From assembly GCA_965222725.1 (NCBI GenBank), contig OZ244969.1:4650001-4714000 (forward strand): a stretch of 64,000 nucleotides of DNA. The letters run 5' to 3'. The stretch is from GCA-2748575 sp965222725. Its GTDB lineage: Bacteria > Pseudomonadota > Gammaproteobacteria > Pseudomonadales > Ketobacteraceae. A program made the position numbers and the translations under genes. The notes beneath the pieces are model-generated. The model saw only the letters and a list, made by a program, of their open reading frames with translations, was not told the origin of the DNA and did no database searches. Shown in pieces: positions 17,544-25,822 of this stretch. Position 1 is the first letter of the stretch. Each line of letters begins with the position of its first letter.

Positions 17544-19664
17544 TTAATCAAAACGATATGAAATATCCACCAGATAAGTGCGCCTCGACAACGGAAGATC
17601 TCCGGGAATAGCGGCAGTTGAGCTGCTCCATGGGCTGGGTTCTCGGGCATTTTCATTAAACAGGTTGCGGATACGCAGCCCTGCCTGCCAATCCCCATAG
17701 GCTGAAGTTTTGCGAATGTAGAGGTGGCTCAGGATATAATCGTCAGGATCGCCACGTTCGTCTTCCGGCTGGCGCTCGCGATCCATAACCGCATTCAGCT
17801 GATAGTTGATATGCCACTCGTTGGGCAGTTTCCATATAAGTGAGGTAAAAAACTGCTGGGCGGGCGACTGTGGCGGTGTGGAGTTGGTGTCTTCATCCTC
17901 GGAAGACTGCAGGGAATAACTGGTATTCAGGCTGATATCAGGTGTTATTTTCCAGTCAACCTCAAGCTCGAACCCGGTACCTGTTTGCTCACCGGCGTTT
18001 TGCGCGGTTCGCTGCCCACCGCCGGCCCCATCCGGTACGAACTTGATAATATCCTGCCAGCTATAGCGAAACAGATTCAGATTAAAAAAGAGCGAATAGG
18101 ATGCACGATAGCTAAAAGCCAGCTCCAGGCTTTTAAGAGTTTCCGGGGACAAATCCGGATTGCCGATATCCCGGGGGTTATTTTCTTCAAGCTGTTGTGC
18201 CAGGGAAGGCGAACGAAAGGCCTCGCCATAAAGTAATTTACTGGTTAGCGCCTGAGTAGTGGACCAGACAATGGCAAGGCGTGGATTGGTGGTATCGCCA
18301 AAGTCAGAATAATGGTCATGACGAATACCTGCAGTGAGCTCCCAGTCCGGTGCAATATCCCAGATATCCTGAACAAACACATAGTTGTTCTTGCGGTTGG
18401 CTTCCGGCAAAAAGACATAAGGGGTATCACTCACGTTTACCAGGTCTGCTCCCGGCGCAAGGGGCAAGCCGGTAGCCGGATCAATGCCAAAGTTTTTGGT
18501 TTCTTTTATTTTGCGGATATCACCGTAGTAATAACCAATACCCAGACGTAACTGGTGATCCTTAAAGCCATCATAGTAAGTATCCATGGTAGCCCGCCAG
18601 TGGCGTTCAAACACCTCGGGATTTCCTATTACGCCGTCAGGATAAATATCCCCACCCAATGCAGCACCCGGCGGAAAGATAACAAGATCCCGTTCTACCT
18701 CCTGCGTGGTATCCAGAAAACTCACCATGGCCTGAATATCCCAGTCAGGATGAAAATTCTCGTTGCGGTAAGTTATATCTGCATTGATACGATCACTCTG
18801 GTAGCGGTTATTGGGATCCAGTGCCTCGGCAATACCGACCCCATTGCCAAAATCATTCCGCCGCTGATAACCGGCACGAAATCGCCATTGTTCCAGACCG
18901 TAATCCAGGCGCAGATCAAAGTTTTCTCTGGACAGATTGACCGAACCGGGCGCCAGCGAAGCATCGGTACCGTCTTCCCGGTCCTTGATGGTCTGGGCAT
19001 CCGATTCAATCCTGCCGTCCTGACCTTCTGTCTGATGATATTCCAGCACGGTTGCCAGCCGGCCCGCACCCACATCGCCACCCCAGCTCACCCAGGCATC
19101 TTTGGTATTAAAACTGCCGTGGCGCACGCCGGTTTCCAGCCCATCCAGATCGGCTCCGGATTTGGTCATGATATTGATCACACCGGAAAAAGCATCGGAA
19201 CCGTAAATGGCTGACCCCGGCCCCCTGATGACTTCAATACGCTCGATCGCCTTTACGGGCATACCACCCCAGATCAGATGCCGATCACCATGGAACAAGG
19301 CGGTAATGGGAACGCCGTTAATCAGCATCAGCACCTGCGGGTTGTACTGGGCATAAATGCCGCGAAACAGATACACAGGTTCATAACCAAAAGGTTCCAC
19401 ACTCACATGCAAACCGGGCACCGTTTCCAATACCTGATCGATATCGGTGGCACCCATATCGGCAATTTGCTGGGCAGTAATCACCGTTGCTACGGCGGGC
19501 GCCTTGCTGATGGGTTGTGCTTTACCGGTGGCAATACTGATCATGTCGGCATCGCCATAAAAGTCCGACAGCAGTTCTTCGTCGCTGTATTCATCGTACT
19601 CCCCGTACGCAGCGGGAACGATCAGGCAGGAGAACACCAAGACGGTAAAGGGAAATATTTTCAT
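17544..19664 (-). CDS. TonB-dependent outer-membrane receptor
   Basis: 706-residue outer-membrane transporter. A signal peptide (MKIFPFTVLVFSCLIVPAAY, cleavage after G21) is followed by a plug domain: QISKAP-type lead-in, VITAQQIADMGATDIDQVL, VPGLHVS, then IRGPGSAIYGSDAFSGVINI. A 22-strand barrel with repeated aromatic strands follows, ending DISYRFD. The start was set at 19664 because its ATG overlaps the stop of the preceding citrate-synthase-like gene as ATGA. A GTG/ATG-type start further up would have no signal peptide at its N-terminus. It is not near siderophore or B12 genes; the cargo is probably the small molecule tied to its operon partners, which is inference. Confidence 0.88.
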   Translation of the reverse strand: MKIFPFTVLVFSCLIVPAAYGEYDEYSDEELLSDFYGDADMISIATGKAQPISKAPAVATVITAQQIADMGATDIDQVLETVPGLHVSVEPFGYEPVYLFRGIYAQYNPQVLMLINGVPITALFHGDRHLIWGGMPVKAIERIEVIRGPGSAIYGSDAFSGVINIMTKSGADLDGLETGVRHGSFNTKDAWVSWGGDVGAGRLATVLEYHQTEGQDGRIESDAQTIKDREDGTDASLAPGSVNLSRENFDLRLDYGLEQWRFRAGYQRRNDFGNGVGIAEALDPNNRYQSDRINADITYRNENFHPDWDIQAMVSFLDTTQEVERDLVIFPPGAALGGDIYPDGVIGNPEVFERHWRATMDTYYDGFKDHQLRLGIGYYYGDIRKIKETKNFGIDPATGLPLAPGADLVNVSDTPYVFLPEANRKNNYVFVQDIWDIAPDWELTAGIRHDHYSDFGDTTNPRLAIVWSTTQALTSKLLYGEAFRSPSLAQQLEENNPRDIGNPDLSPETLKSLELAFSYRASYSLFFNLNLFRYSWQDIIKFVPDGAGGGQRTAQNAGEQTGTGFELEVDWKITPDISLNTSYSLQSSEDEDTNSTPPQSPAQQFFTSLIWKLPNEWHINYQLNAVMDRERQPEDERGDPDDYILSHLYIRKTSAYGDWQAGLRIRNLFNENAREPSPWSSSTAAIPGDLPLSRRTYLVDISYRFD

Positions 19665-20536
19665 TGCGAAGTGTCCTTTGCTCTGTTCCATTGGCGCAGC
19701 GTGGGACCTGCATAATTGATATTTTTACAACGCAGTGGGAAAAACCTGGCTTCAGGCTTTTTCCGGGCATCCAGGGCACAGGGCACTATCCCTGCAGTGA
19801 AACACAAGATGGTGTAGTGGTAATACTCTTCCGCATTCAACCCCTGGTCCGCGCACAGAGCCCCCATCAGGGTAGCAACATTCATTCTCAGAGGGCTGTT
19901 TAATTCTGTCAGGGTTTGCTCTATGTTTTGCGCCAGGGCCAGGTGCGCACCACCGGCCAGATTCAACTGCCCGGCAAGTTCAAGCAAGGGTTGCAAGCGT
20001 TCGTCGCGGTGCGTGATTGGCCTGCCAAAACCCGGCAGCTTTGCAACCTGACGATGTTTTCCGTGGCCCGGCAAACCGTTGGTTTTTAATGCCAGGCGCT
20101 GCTTGATGAGTTGCGCCAGGTCTTCTCCTTCCGCGAGTTGCTCTTGCGTAGCAGTGAGAAACTTGAAGCTGGCCAGCAAAGGACACTGGCCAAAGATAAT
20201 CGCTTCGGACACAGCCACACCGGCAGCCACACCAAGGCAGGAGGTGCTTCGGGCGGTAGAAGCCAGGGTTGCGACCCGGTTATTCCATAAACGGGGATCA
20301 GGAAAACTGGTGGATATGCGCCAGATTCCTTCAAATAGTTGCAGTTGCTGCGCAGAAAATTCGCGACCGGTAATAGCAAACAGGTAGTAACCCATCCAGC
20401 TTAAGTGGGCGAGCTCCCTGAAAATGTTCCTGCCCCGCAAATACACAGCCTGTCCCGGCTGCCAATGGCCCAGGTCTGCCGGCCATGAGGTTTCCCATTG
20501 TGCCAGAGTATCCTGTTCACCCTTTGTTGCTTTCAT
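19661..20536 (-). CDS. Citrate synthase-fold protein B, catalytic residues replaced
   Basis: 291 residues with a citrate-synthase-like layout: small-domain region VYLRGRNIFRELAHLS, then WNNRVATLASTARST, LPGFGRPITHRDERL and MNVATLMGALCADQGLN. Compared with citrate synthase, the histidine of PGFGH is replaced by arginine in PGFGR, and the NVD aspartate position reads NVA. The loop that normally holds GPxHGGAN has become VSEAIIFGQ. All three catalytic positions therefore appear lost while the fold markers remain. It starts as ATGA with the previous gene and its own stop forms an ATGA with the receptor start, implying stoichiometric expression. It may be a regulatory or structural partner of protein A or have a different chemistry. 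Confidence 0.65.
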   Translation of the reverse strand: MKATKGEQDTLAQWETSWPADLGHWQPGQAVYLRGRNIFRELAHLSWMGYYLFAITGREFSAQQLQLFEGIWRISTSFPDPRLWNNRVATLASTARSTSCLGVAAGVAVSEAIIFGQCPLLASFKFLTATQEQLAEGEDLAQLIKQRLALKTNGLPGHGKHRQVAKLPGFGRPITHRDERLQPLLELAGQLNLAGGAHLALAQNIEQTLTELNSPLRMNVATLMGALCADQGLNAEEYYHYTILCFTAGIVPCALDARKKPEARFFPLRCKNINYAGPTLRQWNRAKDTSQ

Positions 20537-21321
20537 TTCCCAATTCCTTCGGTATAAAAAGGAAAGCGCTGCCAGCCCAGCCGGCGTTGTTCAATGGCAT
20601 GGGCTCCGGCCCCCAAAAGCCGCAACCACAGGAACAGCATTTCACTTTGTTCCGCATCCATATCCAGATCATGTAACGCGGCGGCCGCCACAAAACTCAG
20701 TGAAACACCACAGCAGGCAATGGCTTCCAGATCAGTAACACTGGTCTGCAACCAGGCCAGCTGCTCACCGGGGCTTATATCTGCCAGATGTTTGAGCGCC
20801 AGCAAGGTTGGCTCAACGGCGTGTTCAATGTGCGAATCAAAACCGGGGACATGTTCCGGTGCAGGCCATACATCATCCAGGCGGTTACGATGGAAGTCCG
20901 GCGAATGACTGTTCCGGATGTATTCCTGCCACCGGGCAAAATCCTGTCTGCATTCGTCCATAGCACAGCGTAGAAGGTAAATTTCTTTTGCGCCATTAAA
21001 GCTGCCCGCTCCGGACGCAACTGCCGCCATCAGACTGGCGGCGGCACCGGCACCCCCTGCTCCCGCCGACATGGCTGCCTGTACGCCATGATCCCGGGGG
21101 CCGGCATTGGCGACAGCAATCACCAGCCGGTTTAACAGCACGGTTTGAGCGCTTCCGGGTTGTTCCTGCTTGAATAAAAGGTAAAGGTACTCCACTGCTG
21201 AAGCATGCTGCATCAGATCCGCATACACATCATAACCGGCACACAGGCATTGCCGCGGGCGAAACGGCGTTTGTTCGCTGGCTTCCTCTTTCCATAATGT
21301 GGTGGTAATGGTCTCGTCCAT
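20533..21321 (-). CDS. Citrate synthase-fold protein A, catalytic residues altered
   Basis: 262 residues resembling short citrate synthase/citryl-CoA lyase-like proteins. It begins with GYDVYADLMQHASAVEYLYL (small domain) and continues with NAGPRDHGVQAAMSAGAGG, matching the DHxxNAS region. GSFNGAKEIYLL aligns with GPLHGGANE, so the first catalytic histidine has become asparagine, and PGFDSHIEHAVEP aligns with PGFGHxVxxxDPR. It follows the ThDP-enzyme gene by 5 nt and overlaps protein B by 4 nt (ATGA). A CoA-thioester ligand is plausible from the fold; standard citrate formation is not expected. Confidence 0.65.
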   Translation of the reverse strand: MDETITTTLWKEEASEQTPFRPRQCLCAGYDVYADLMQHASAVEYLYLLFKQEQPGSAQTVLLNRLVIAVANAGPRDHGVQAAMSAGAGGAGAAASLMAAVASGAGSFNGAKEIYLLRCAMDECRQDFARWQEYIRNSHSPDFHRNRLDDVWPAPEHVPGFDSHIEHAVEPTLLALKHLADISPGEQLAWLQTSVTDLEAIACCGVSLSFVAAAALHDLDMDAEQSEMLFLWLRLLGAGAHAIEQRRLGWQRFPFYTEGIGK

Positions 21322-21326
21322 ACGCC

Positions 21327-23117
21327 CTATCGCCGTTTCAGGGTTTTAATGCGCATCTGTATGGGTGGTACCGCCTCTTTATCAATATGCACATCCAGCA
21401 GTGTGGGGCCTGATCGTTGCAGTATGTCGGAAAAATCCAGATTATACAGATCGTCGATGCTACGTATGGATACCCCCTGTGCTCCCATGGCGTTGGCCAT
21501 GGCAGAAAAATCCACAGTCGGCATTTCCACCGCTACCGATTCAGCCCTGGCCAGGCGCTGCCCGTGCTTGACCATGCCCAGGCCTGAGTCATTGAGCACG
21601 ACAAAAATCACATTGAGGTTTTCCTGAACAGCGACAGAAAGTTCCTGGCCACTCATCAGCAGGCTGCCATCACCGGTAATGCAAACCATAGGCTGCTTGG
21701 GGTTGCCCAGGGCTCCCCCCACGGCAAACCCGATAGCCCACCCCATGGCTGAAAAATCCAGGCAGCCGCGAAACACCATACCGTTAACAGCCCGCAGCCC
21801 GTTTACGCGGCGATCATAGGGGTGCAGATAGTGGATCGCCCAGGCAAGGCTTGCGCCAGTGTCGGCAACATAACGGGTACCTGGCGGTAACAGATCCGAC
21901 AGGGCCTTCATCAGATGTTGCGGTTTAACCGGGCTACTGGCATCCAGGTAGCCTTGCTCATCGTCCAGCGTAAAGTGACGTTTGCTCTCGCCTGAAGAAA
22001 CCGGTTGCCTGGGTTTGGTTTTTGCTTCACCGGCATCAAACTGTTCCAGCAATTTAATGATCACCGTTTTAATATGGCCGTGCACCTGCAGCTGCGCCAT
22101 GGGAGTAAAAGCGAAGTTACCTGCCTGTTCATCAATATGTATCATGCGGTCATTAAGCAGGCATTTTGCATCCCAGCCATTACTGGCCCATTCACTCATT
22201 CTGGTGCCGATGCAAATGACGGTGTCCACCGTTGGACTGGCCAGCAGCTTCCGGGCAGTGTCATGGCCGGCAAAACCGATAACGCCCCGATAGCCCGGGT
22301 GATAGGGACTGATCAAACCTTTACCATTGGGCAGGGTAACCAGCCGGGCGCCCGTGATATCCGCCAGATCCAGTATTTCCTGCACTGCGCTACCGGCACC
22401 CTCGCCCACGACAATAACGGATTCGCGACTCTGGCTGATCAGTTGATGACACCGCCGGATCAGTTCTTCATCAATCAGCTTTGGCTTTTGCAGCAGTTTA
22501 CAGATGTCATAAGCCGGCCCGGTGCCGGTTGCCGGGCTTTGCAACACGTCAATGGGAATACTCAGGTGAACCGGACCCGGATTATCACCACACGCGGTCA
22601 GCAATGCTGTCACCAGCTTGCGTTCAAATTGCTCTTTATGAGATATGAGCGTGTTATAACGGGTACAGTGTTCGAACATGGCCAGCGTGTTGATGCCGGT
22701 ACAGGATGAATCCTGAAAGGCGCCGCGGCCAAAATCAGCAAGATGTGTTTGCGCTGTAATCACCAGAACGGGAACGCGATTGGCATAAGCTGAGGCAACC
22801 CCCGTAATAAGGTTGGTGGCGCCGGGACCGGTGGTGGCACAACACACACCGATTTTCAAGGCGTTGGTTGCGTAACCATCTGCCATAAAAGCAGCACCGG
22901 TTTCATGCCGGGCAAGCACAGCGCGTACACTTTTTTTACGTTCACTGCGCGCCAGTGCATTATAGAGCGGCTCAATGGCTCCCCCGGGAATACCGAACAC
23001 AAACTCAACTGAAAGCGCGTGCAAATATTGTATGAGTAAATCGGCAACGGTGTGCTGATGAGTTGTTTTCCGCGGCGTATTGGCTACGACCTGATCTCCT
23101 GTAACGTCCTTCATCAT
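21327..23117 (-). CDS. ThDP-dependent enzyme, acetolactate synthase-like large subunit
   Basis: 596-residue thiamine-diphosphate enzyme with the three usual domains: Pyr domain with FGIPGGAIEPLYNAL and the activating glutamate in ARHETGAAFMADGYA; a central Rossmann-like domain (VIVVGEGAGSAVQEI); and the PP domain with GDGSLLMSGQELSVAVQENL and the ND pair of the metal-binding motif. It could catalyse decarboxylation or carboligation of 2-keto acids. No small regulatory (ilvN) subunit or branched-chain genes are nearby, so valine biosynthesis is unlikely. Two citrate-synthase-fold genes follow at once. It is the first gene of the seven-gene unit; ATG at 23117 or 23114. Confidence 0.8.
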   Translation of the reverse strand: MMKDVTGDQVVANTPRKTTHQHTVADLLIQYLHALSVEFVFGIPGGAIEPLYNALARSERKKSVRAVLARHETGAAFMADGYATNALKIGVCCATTGPGATNLITGVASAYANRVPVLVITAQTHLADFGRGAFQDSSCTGINTLAMFEHCTRYNTLISHKEQFERKLVTALLTACGDNPGPVHLSIPIDVLQSPATGTGPAYDICKLLQKPKLIDEELIRRCHQLISQSRESVIVVGEGAGSAVQEILDLADITGARLVTLPNGKGLISPYHPGYRGVIGFAGHDTARKLLASPTVDTVICIGTRMSEWASNGWDAKCLLNDRMIHIDEQAGNFAFTPMAQLQVHGHIKTVIIKLLEQFDAGEAKTKPRQPVSSGESKRHFTLDDEQGYLDASSPVKPQHLMKALSDLLPPGTRYVADTGASLAWAIHYLHPYDRRVNGLRAVNGMVFRGCLDFSAMGWAIGFAVGGALGNPKQPMVCITGDGSLLMSGQELSVAVQENLNVIFVVLNDSGLGMVKHGQRLARAESVAVEMPTVDFSAMANAMGAQGVSIRSIDDLYNLDFSDILQRSGPTLLDVHIDKEAVPPIQMRIKTLKRR

Positions 23118-23192
23118 TATTCTTTATCCGTTAAACCGTGCAATTAGCAGGGAAATAAAAACGTCCTTTAGTAGTTATAATCTAGACGCCCC

Positions 23193-23213
23193 ACTGAATT
23201 GAGCAAATTCAGT
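23193..23213. promoter_or_regulatory. Palindrome upstream of the seven-gene operon, candidate operator
   Basis: ACTGAATT (23193-23200) and AATTCAGT (23206-23213) form a perfect 8-bp inverted repeat with a 5-bp spacer, about 76 bp before the ThDP-enzyme start. On the minus strand TTGCTC, within this palindrome, could be a -35 element with TAGATT 16 bp downstream as the -10, so a bound protein would block the promoter. The rest of 23118-23397 shows no gene. Confidence 0.4.
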
Positions 23214-23397
23214 CACCTTGCCCACAAGATGACTGATGGAACGACAGAAAAAGCTAAGACATTAAATCGGCGAGAGTTTTTGAGACGCTAGTGCGGGACA
23301 AATGATGAGCAAGTGAGCGATATCCTACATGAATGATATGCGAACACTTACAACGAAGCGGACAAGCGGTACACCAAATTAAACGTTATAAAGTTAT

Positions 23398-24279
23398 TTA
23401 ATTTCGTTCTGAGTAAAAAGCCAGCAATGCCTCAGCGACAGCGCCGCAAGTATCCGGCTCAATGTGAAGGTGATGATTACCCGGCAGGTTCACCTTTCTT
23501 AAATCAGGAATCAGTGAAAGACGTTTATCCACTGCCGGCATCCGTGAACCAAACCCCTGCTCTCCTCCCACAAAGATGACCGGAGGCTTGATATTGGCAA
23601 CAAAGGATTCCACCAGTGCTTCCGTCAGCCGCATGGCCGACGTCATTTTCAGGCGGGGGTCGCTGGTCCAGGTAATACCGGCTTGCGGATTGGCCGGATC
23701 CACCAGTCCAGTACCCCGCACACAAAGTTCCTTGGCTGCGGCTTCGGATATCATGCCCACCACGGAAGTGCGCGCTTTTACCGCCGCTTCCAGATTGGCA
23801 TAAACGGGTTTGCGAATATCCGGCGCCCGCTCCATGTCTTTCACGGCCTTGCGCAACACCTTGGGGGCTTCTGCGGCTTCGGTGGAATGGGTACCTACGC
23901 CCTCTATCAACGCCAGCGACAGGATCCTTTCCGGAAAACAGGAAGTGACATAGGTGGAAATGCCCGCCCCCATGGAGTGGCCCATCAGATGAAAGTCATC
24001 CCAGCCCATGGCGTCGGCAAACAGAATCACATCATCCACATTATCCAGCAGATGATAGCGAACACCTTCCGGACGATGGTCTGACAAACCGTGGCCGGCA
24101 AAATCCATGGCCACCACATGAAAATGCTCCGCCAACCGAGGCGCCAGGTGATGGTAAGTGGCTGCATTATCCAGCCAGCCATGAAGTGCCAGCAGTTTGG
24201 GTTTGCTGGTGTTCCCCCAGCTTATCCCGGCCAGGGTTAAACCATTGCGTAATCGACAGGAGACCTGGGTTGCTTCCAT
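23398..24279 (-). CDS. Alpha/beta hydrolase
   Basis: 293-residue alpha/beta hydrolase without a signal peptide, so cytoplasmic. The oxyanion region HGWLDNAATYHHLA (from residue 33), the nucleophile elbow GHSMGAG with Ser102, and a late histidine in PGNHHLHIE are visible, giving a complete-looking triad. It resembles the serine hydrolases that act on esters or thioesters of fatty acyl chains, but the substrate cannot be read. It follows a hotdog thioesterase gene by 34 nt on the same strand, so the two are probably co-transcribed. Confidence 0.82.
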   Translation of the reverse strand: MEATQVSCRLRNGLTLAGISWGNTSKPKLLALHGWLDNAATYHHLAPRLAEHFHVVAMDFAGHGLSDHRPEGVRYHLLDNVDDVILFADAMGWDDFHLMGHSMGAGISTYVTSCFPERILSLALIEGVGTHSTEAAEAPKVLRKAVKDMERAPDIRKPVYANLEAAVKARTSVVGMISEAAAKELCVRGTGLVDPANPQAGITWTSDPRLKMTSAMRLTEALVESFVANIKPPVIFVGGEQGFGSRMPAVDKRLSLIPDLRKVNLPGNHHLHIEPDTCGAVAEALLAFYSERN

Positions 24280-24313
24280 AGAAGGTTAACTATCCTTTCT
24301 GGTGAGTCTTTTT

Positions 24314-24739
24314 CTAGTGAGACAAAACCGCCATGGTCAGGCGTGAAATACAGACCGGTTTGCCGTTGTCATCTTCGATTTTGATTTCCCAAACCTGGGT
24401 ACTCCGCCCCAGGTGTACCGGGCGGGCAATACCGGTAACCAACCCGCTACGCACAGAACGCAAATGGTTGGCGTTGATATCGAGTCCGACACAGTAATGC
24501 TTTGTGGTATCCACCACCAGATTGGCCGCCATGCTACCCAGTGATTCGGCCAGCACCACGGATGCGCCGCCATGCAGGATGCCCATGGGTTGATGGGTAC
24601 GATTATCCACCGGCATGGTGCCTTTCAGGAAATCATCGCCGATCTCGACAAATTCGATACCGATCACTTCACCGATGGTGTTGGATTTCTGGGCTGAATT
24701 GAGTTGTTCAATATCCGGTTGCAGATGCCAGATGGACAT
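24314..24739 (-). CDS. Hotdog thioesterase, MenI/EntH-like
   Basis: 141-residue single hotdog domain. HQPMGILHGGASVVLAESLG is the signature of the MenI (YdiI)/EntH (YbdB) branch, including the catalytic glutamate of LAE. Family members hydrolyse aromatic or medium acyl-CoA thioesters, for example 1,4-dihydroxy-2-naphthoyl-CoA. No menaquinone genes are nearby. Its neighbours, a hydrolase, a TraB-type protein and a long-chain acyl-CoA ligase, point to acyl-CoA housekeeping. Confidence 0.85.
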   Translation of the reverse strand: MSIWHLQPDIEQLNSAQKSNTIGEVIGIEFVEIGDDFLKGTMPVDNRTHQPMGILHGGASVVLAESLGSMAANLVVDTTKHYCVGLDINANHLRSVRSGLVTGIARPVHLGRSTQVWEIKIEDDNGKPVCISRLTMAVLSH

Positions 24740-24856
24740 GCTGTATCTCCAAATGCTTTTTTAATCAGGAAATCAGAAGTTTAGGAATAATCGATCCATT
24801 CCGCGAGGGCAATTCCACTCGCTCCTGGGTCAAATCCGACAAATACCGGTTAACGG

Positions 24857-25822
24857 CTACCGGGCGCTTCCGGAAACCGGCATTACCGGCACCACGGTGT
24901 AATCCAGTTGGCGAAGAATCTCGATAATGCCGTAATCGCCGGTTAAGTGCAGCGCCCCGACGGCAATCAGGGCATTACCTTCGTGAAGGCGGGCCCGCAT
25001 ACGATCCACCATGCGCAGATTACGGCGATCAATCAGCTCCTGGTAAATATCGCTCAGATAATCCTCGTCCACATCTGTCATCTGTTCCGCGGCCTGTGCC
25101 TGCAGGGCATCCAGATCATCATTGATGTAGTGCTGTTTCATGGCAGTGAGGTAATCATCAAAGTGCTTCTGTTGCTCCAGGGAATAGCGTAAAAACCGGA
25201 TCTGATCCGGCATGGAGAGCTTATTGAAAATCTGAATCTGCTCCTCAGCGGTCTCCAGCTGATGCACCGGTTTGCCCGCCCGCATAAAGCGCATCTGCAA
25301 CATATGATCCAGAATGGGATCCAGGGAGGGCGGCGGGTAATTGAGCATCAGCCCAACCACCCAGGGTTTCATGCGCTCCAGCCCGTAGCGGCTCATACCC
25401 CGGGGCTTGAGCAAAGAAACCACCTCATCAAAAGTGGAATCCCCCACCAGATCACTCAGGGTTTCGGATCCCGTCAGCGCAGAAAGGCTGGAAAAGGCCT
25501 TGTACGCCTGGCTGTCCAGTTTCACTTCCATGGTGAAGGAATCTGCCGAGGCCACCACCCGCTCAATACGGGGTGGCAGATTAACGATTTCGCGATCCGG
25601 CAAATGCATGGTACCCAGCAGATAGCTTGGTTTGACACTGGGCGCTTTGGTAACCGACACCTGCCACAGCCGCGAGGGATACCTGGGCTCCTCCGCATGG
25701 GCAGGGGCAACGGCAACTGCCAGAAACCCGCACAACACAAAAACGAAAAAGGCATACCACCCGGCCGGATGGTATGCCTTGTTGCGTTGATACAGGTTGT
25801 CAGAAACGATCAGTCTTCCCAC
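24857..25822 (-). CDS. TraB/GumN-family protein, exported
   Basis: About 321 residues. A long N-terminal signal sequence (hydrophobic FFVFVLCGFLAVAVAP, cleavage after AHA) is followed by the TraB/GumN markers LLGTMHLPD and VGALHLTGDYGIIEIL, whose GxxH motifs suggest metal binding and a protease-like activity described for the wider (TIKI/GumN) group. The only suitable start is GTG 25822, which overlaps the end of the acyl-CoA ligase gene by 13 nt, pointing to coupled translation. The exact role is unknown; an envelope location is likely. Confidence 0.78.
   Translation of the reverse strand: MGRLIVSDNLYQRNKAYHPAGWYAFFVFVLCGFLAVAVAPAHAEEPRYPSRLWQVSVTKAPSVKPSYLLGTMHLPDREIVNLPPRIERVVASADSFTMEVKLDSQAYKAFSSLSALTGSETLSDLVGDSTFDEVVSLLKPRGMSRYGLERMKPWVVGLMLNYPPPSLDPILDHMLQMRFMRAGKPVHQLETAEEQIQIFNKLSMPDQIRFLRYSLEQQKHFDDYLTAMKQHYINDDLDALQAQAAEQMTDVDEDYLSDIYQELIDRRNLRMVDRMRARLHEGNALIAVGALHLTGDYGIIEILRQLDYTVVPVMPVSGSAR

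Noticed and set aside
22005..22709. 234-codon open frame on the plus strand opposite the ThDP enzyme
   Set aside because: Antisense to conserved ThDP-enzyme coding sequence; no domain features.
21327..23117. ilvB/ilvI acetolactate synthase of valine biosynthesis
   Set aside because: No small subunit, ilvC or other branched-chain genes are adjacent, and the following genes encode citrate-synthase-fold proteins.
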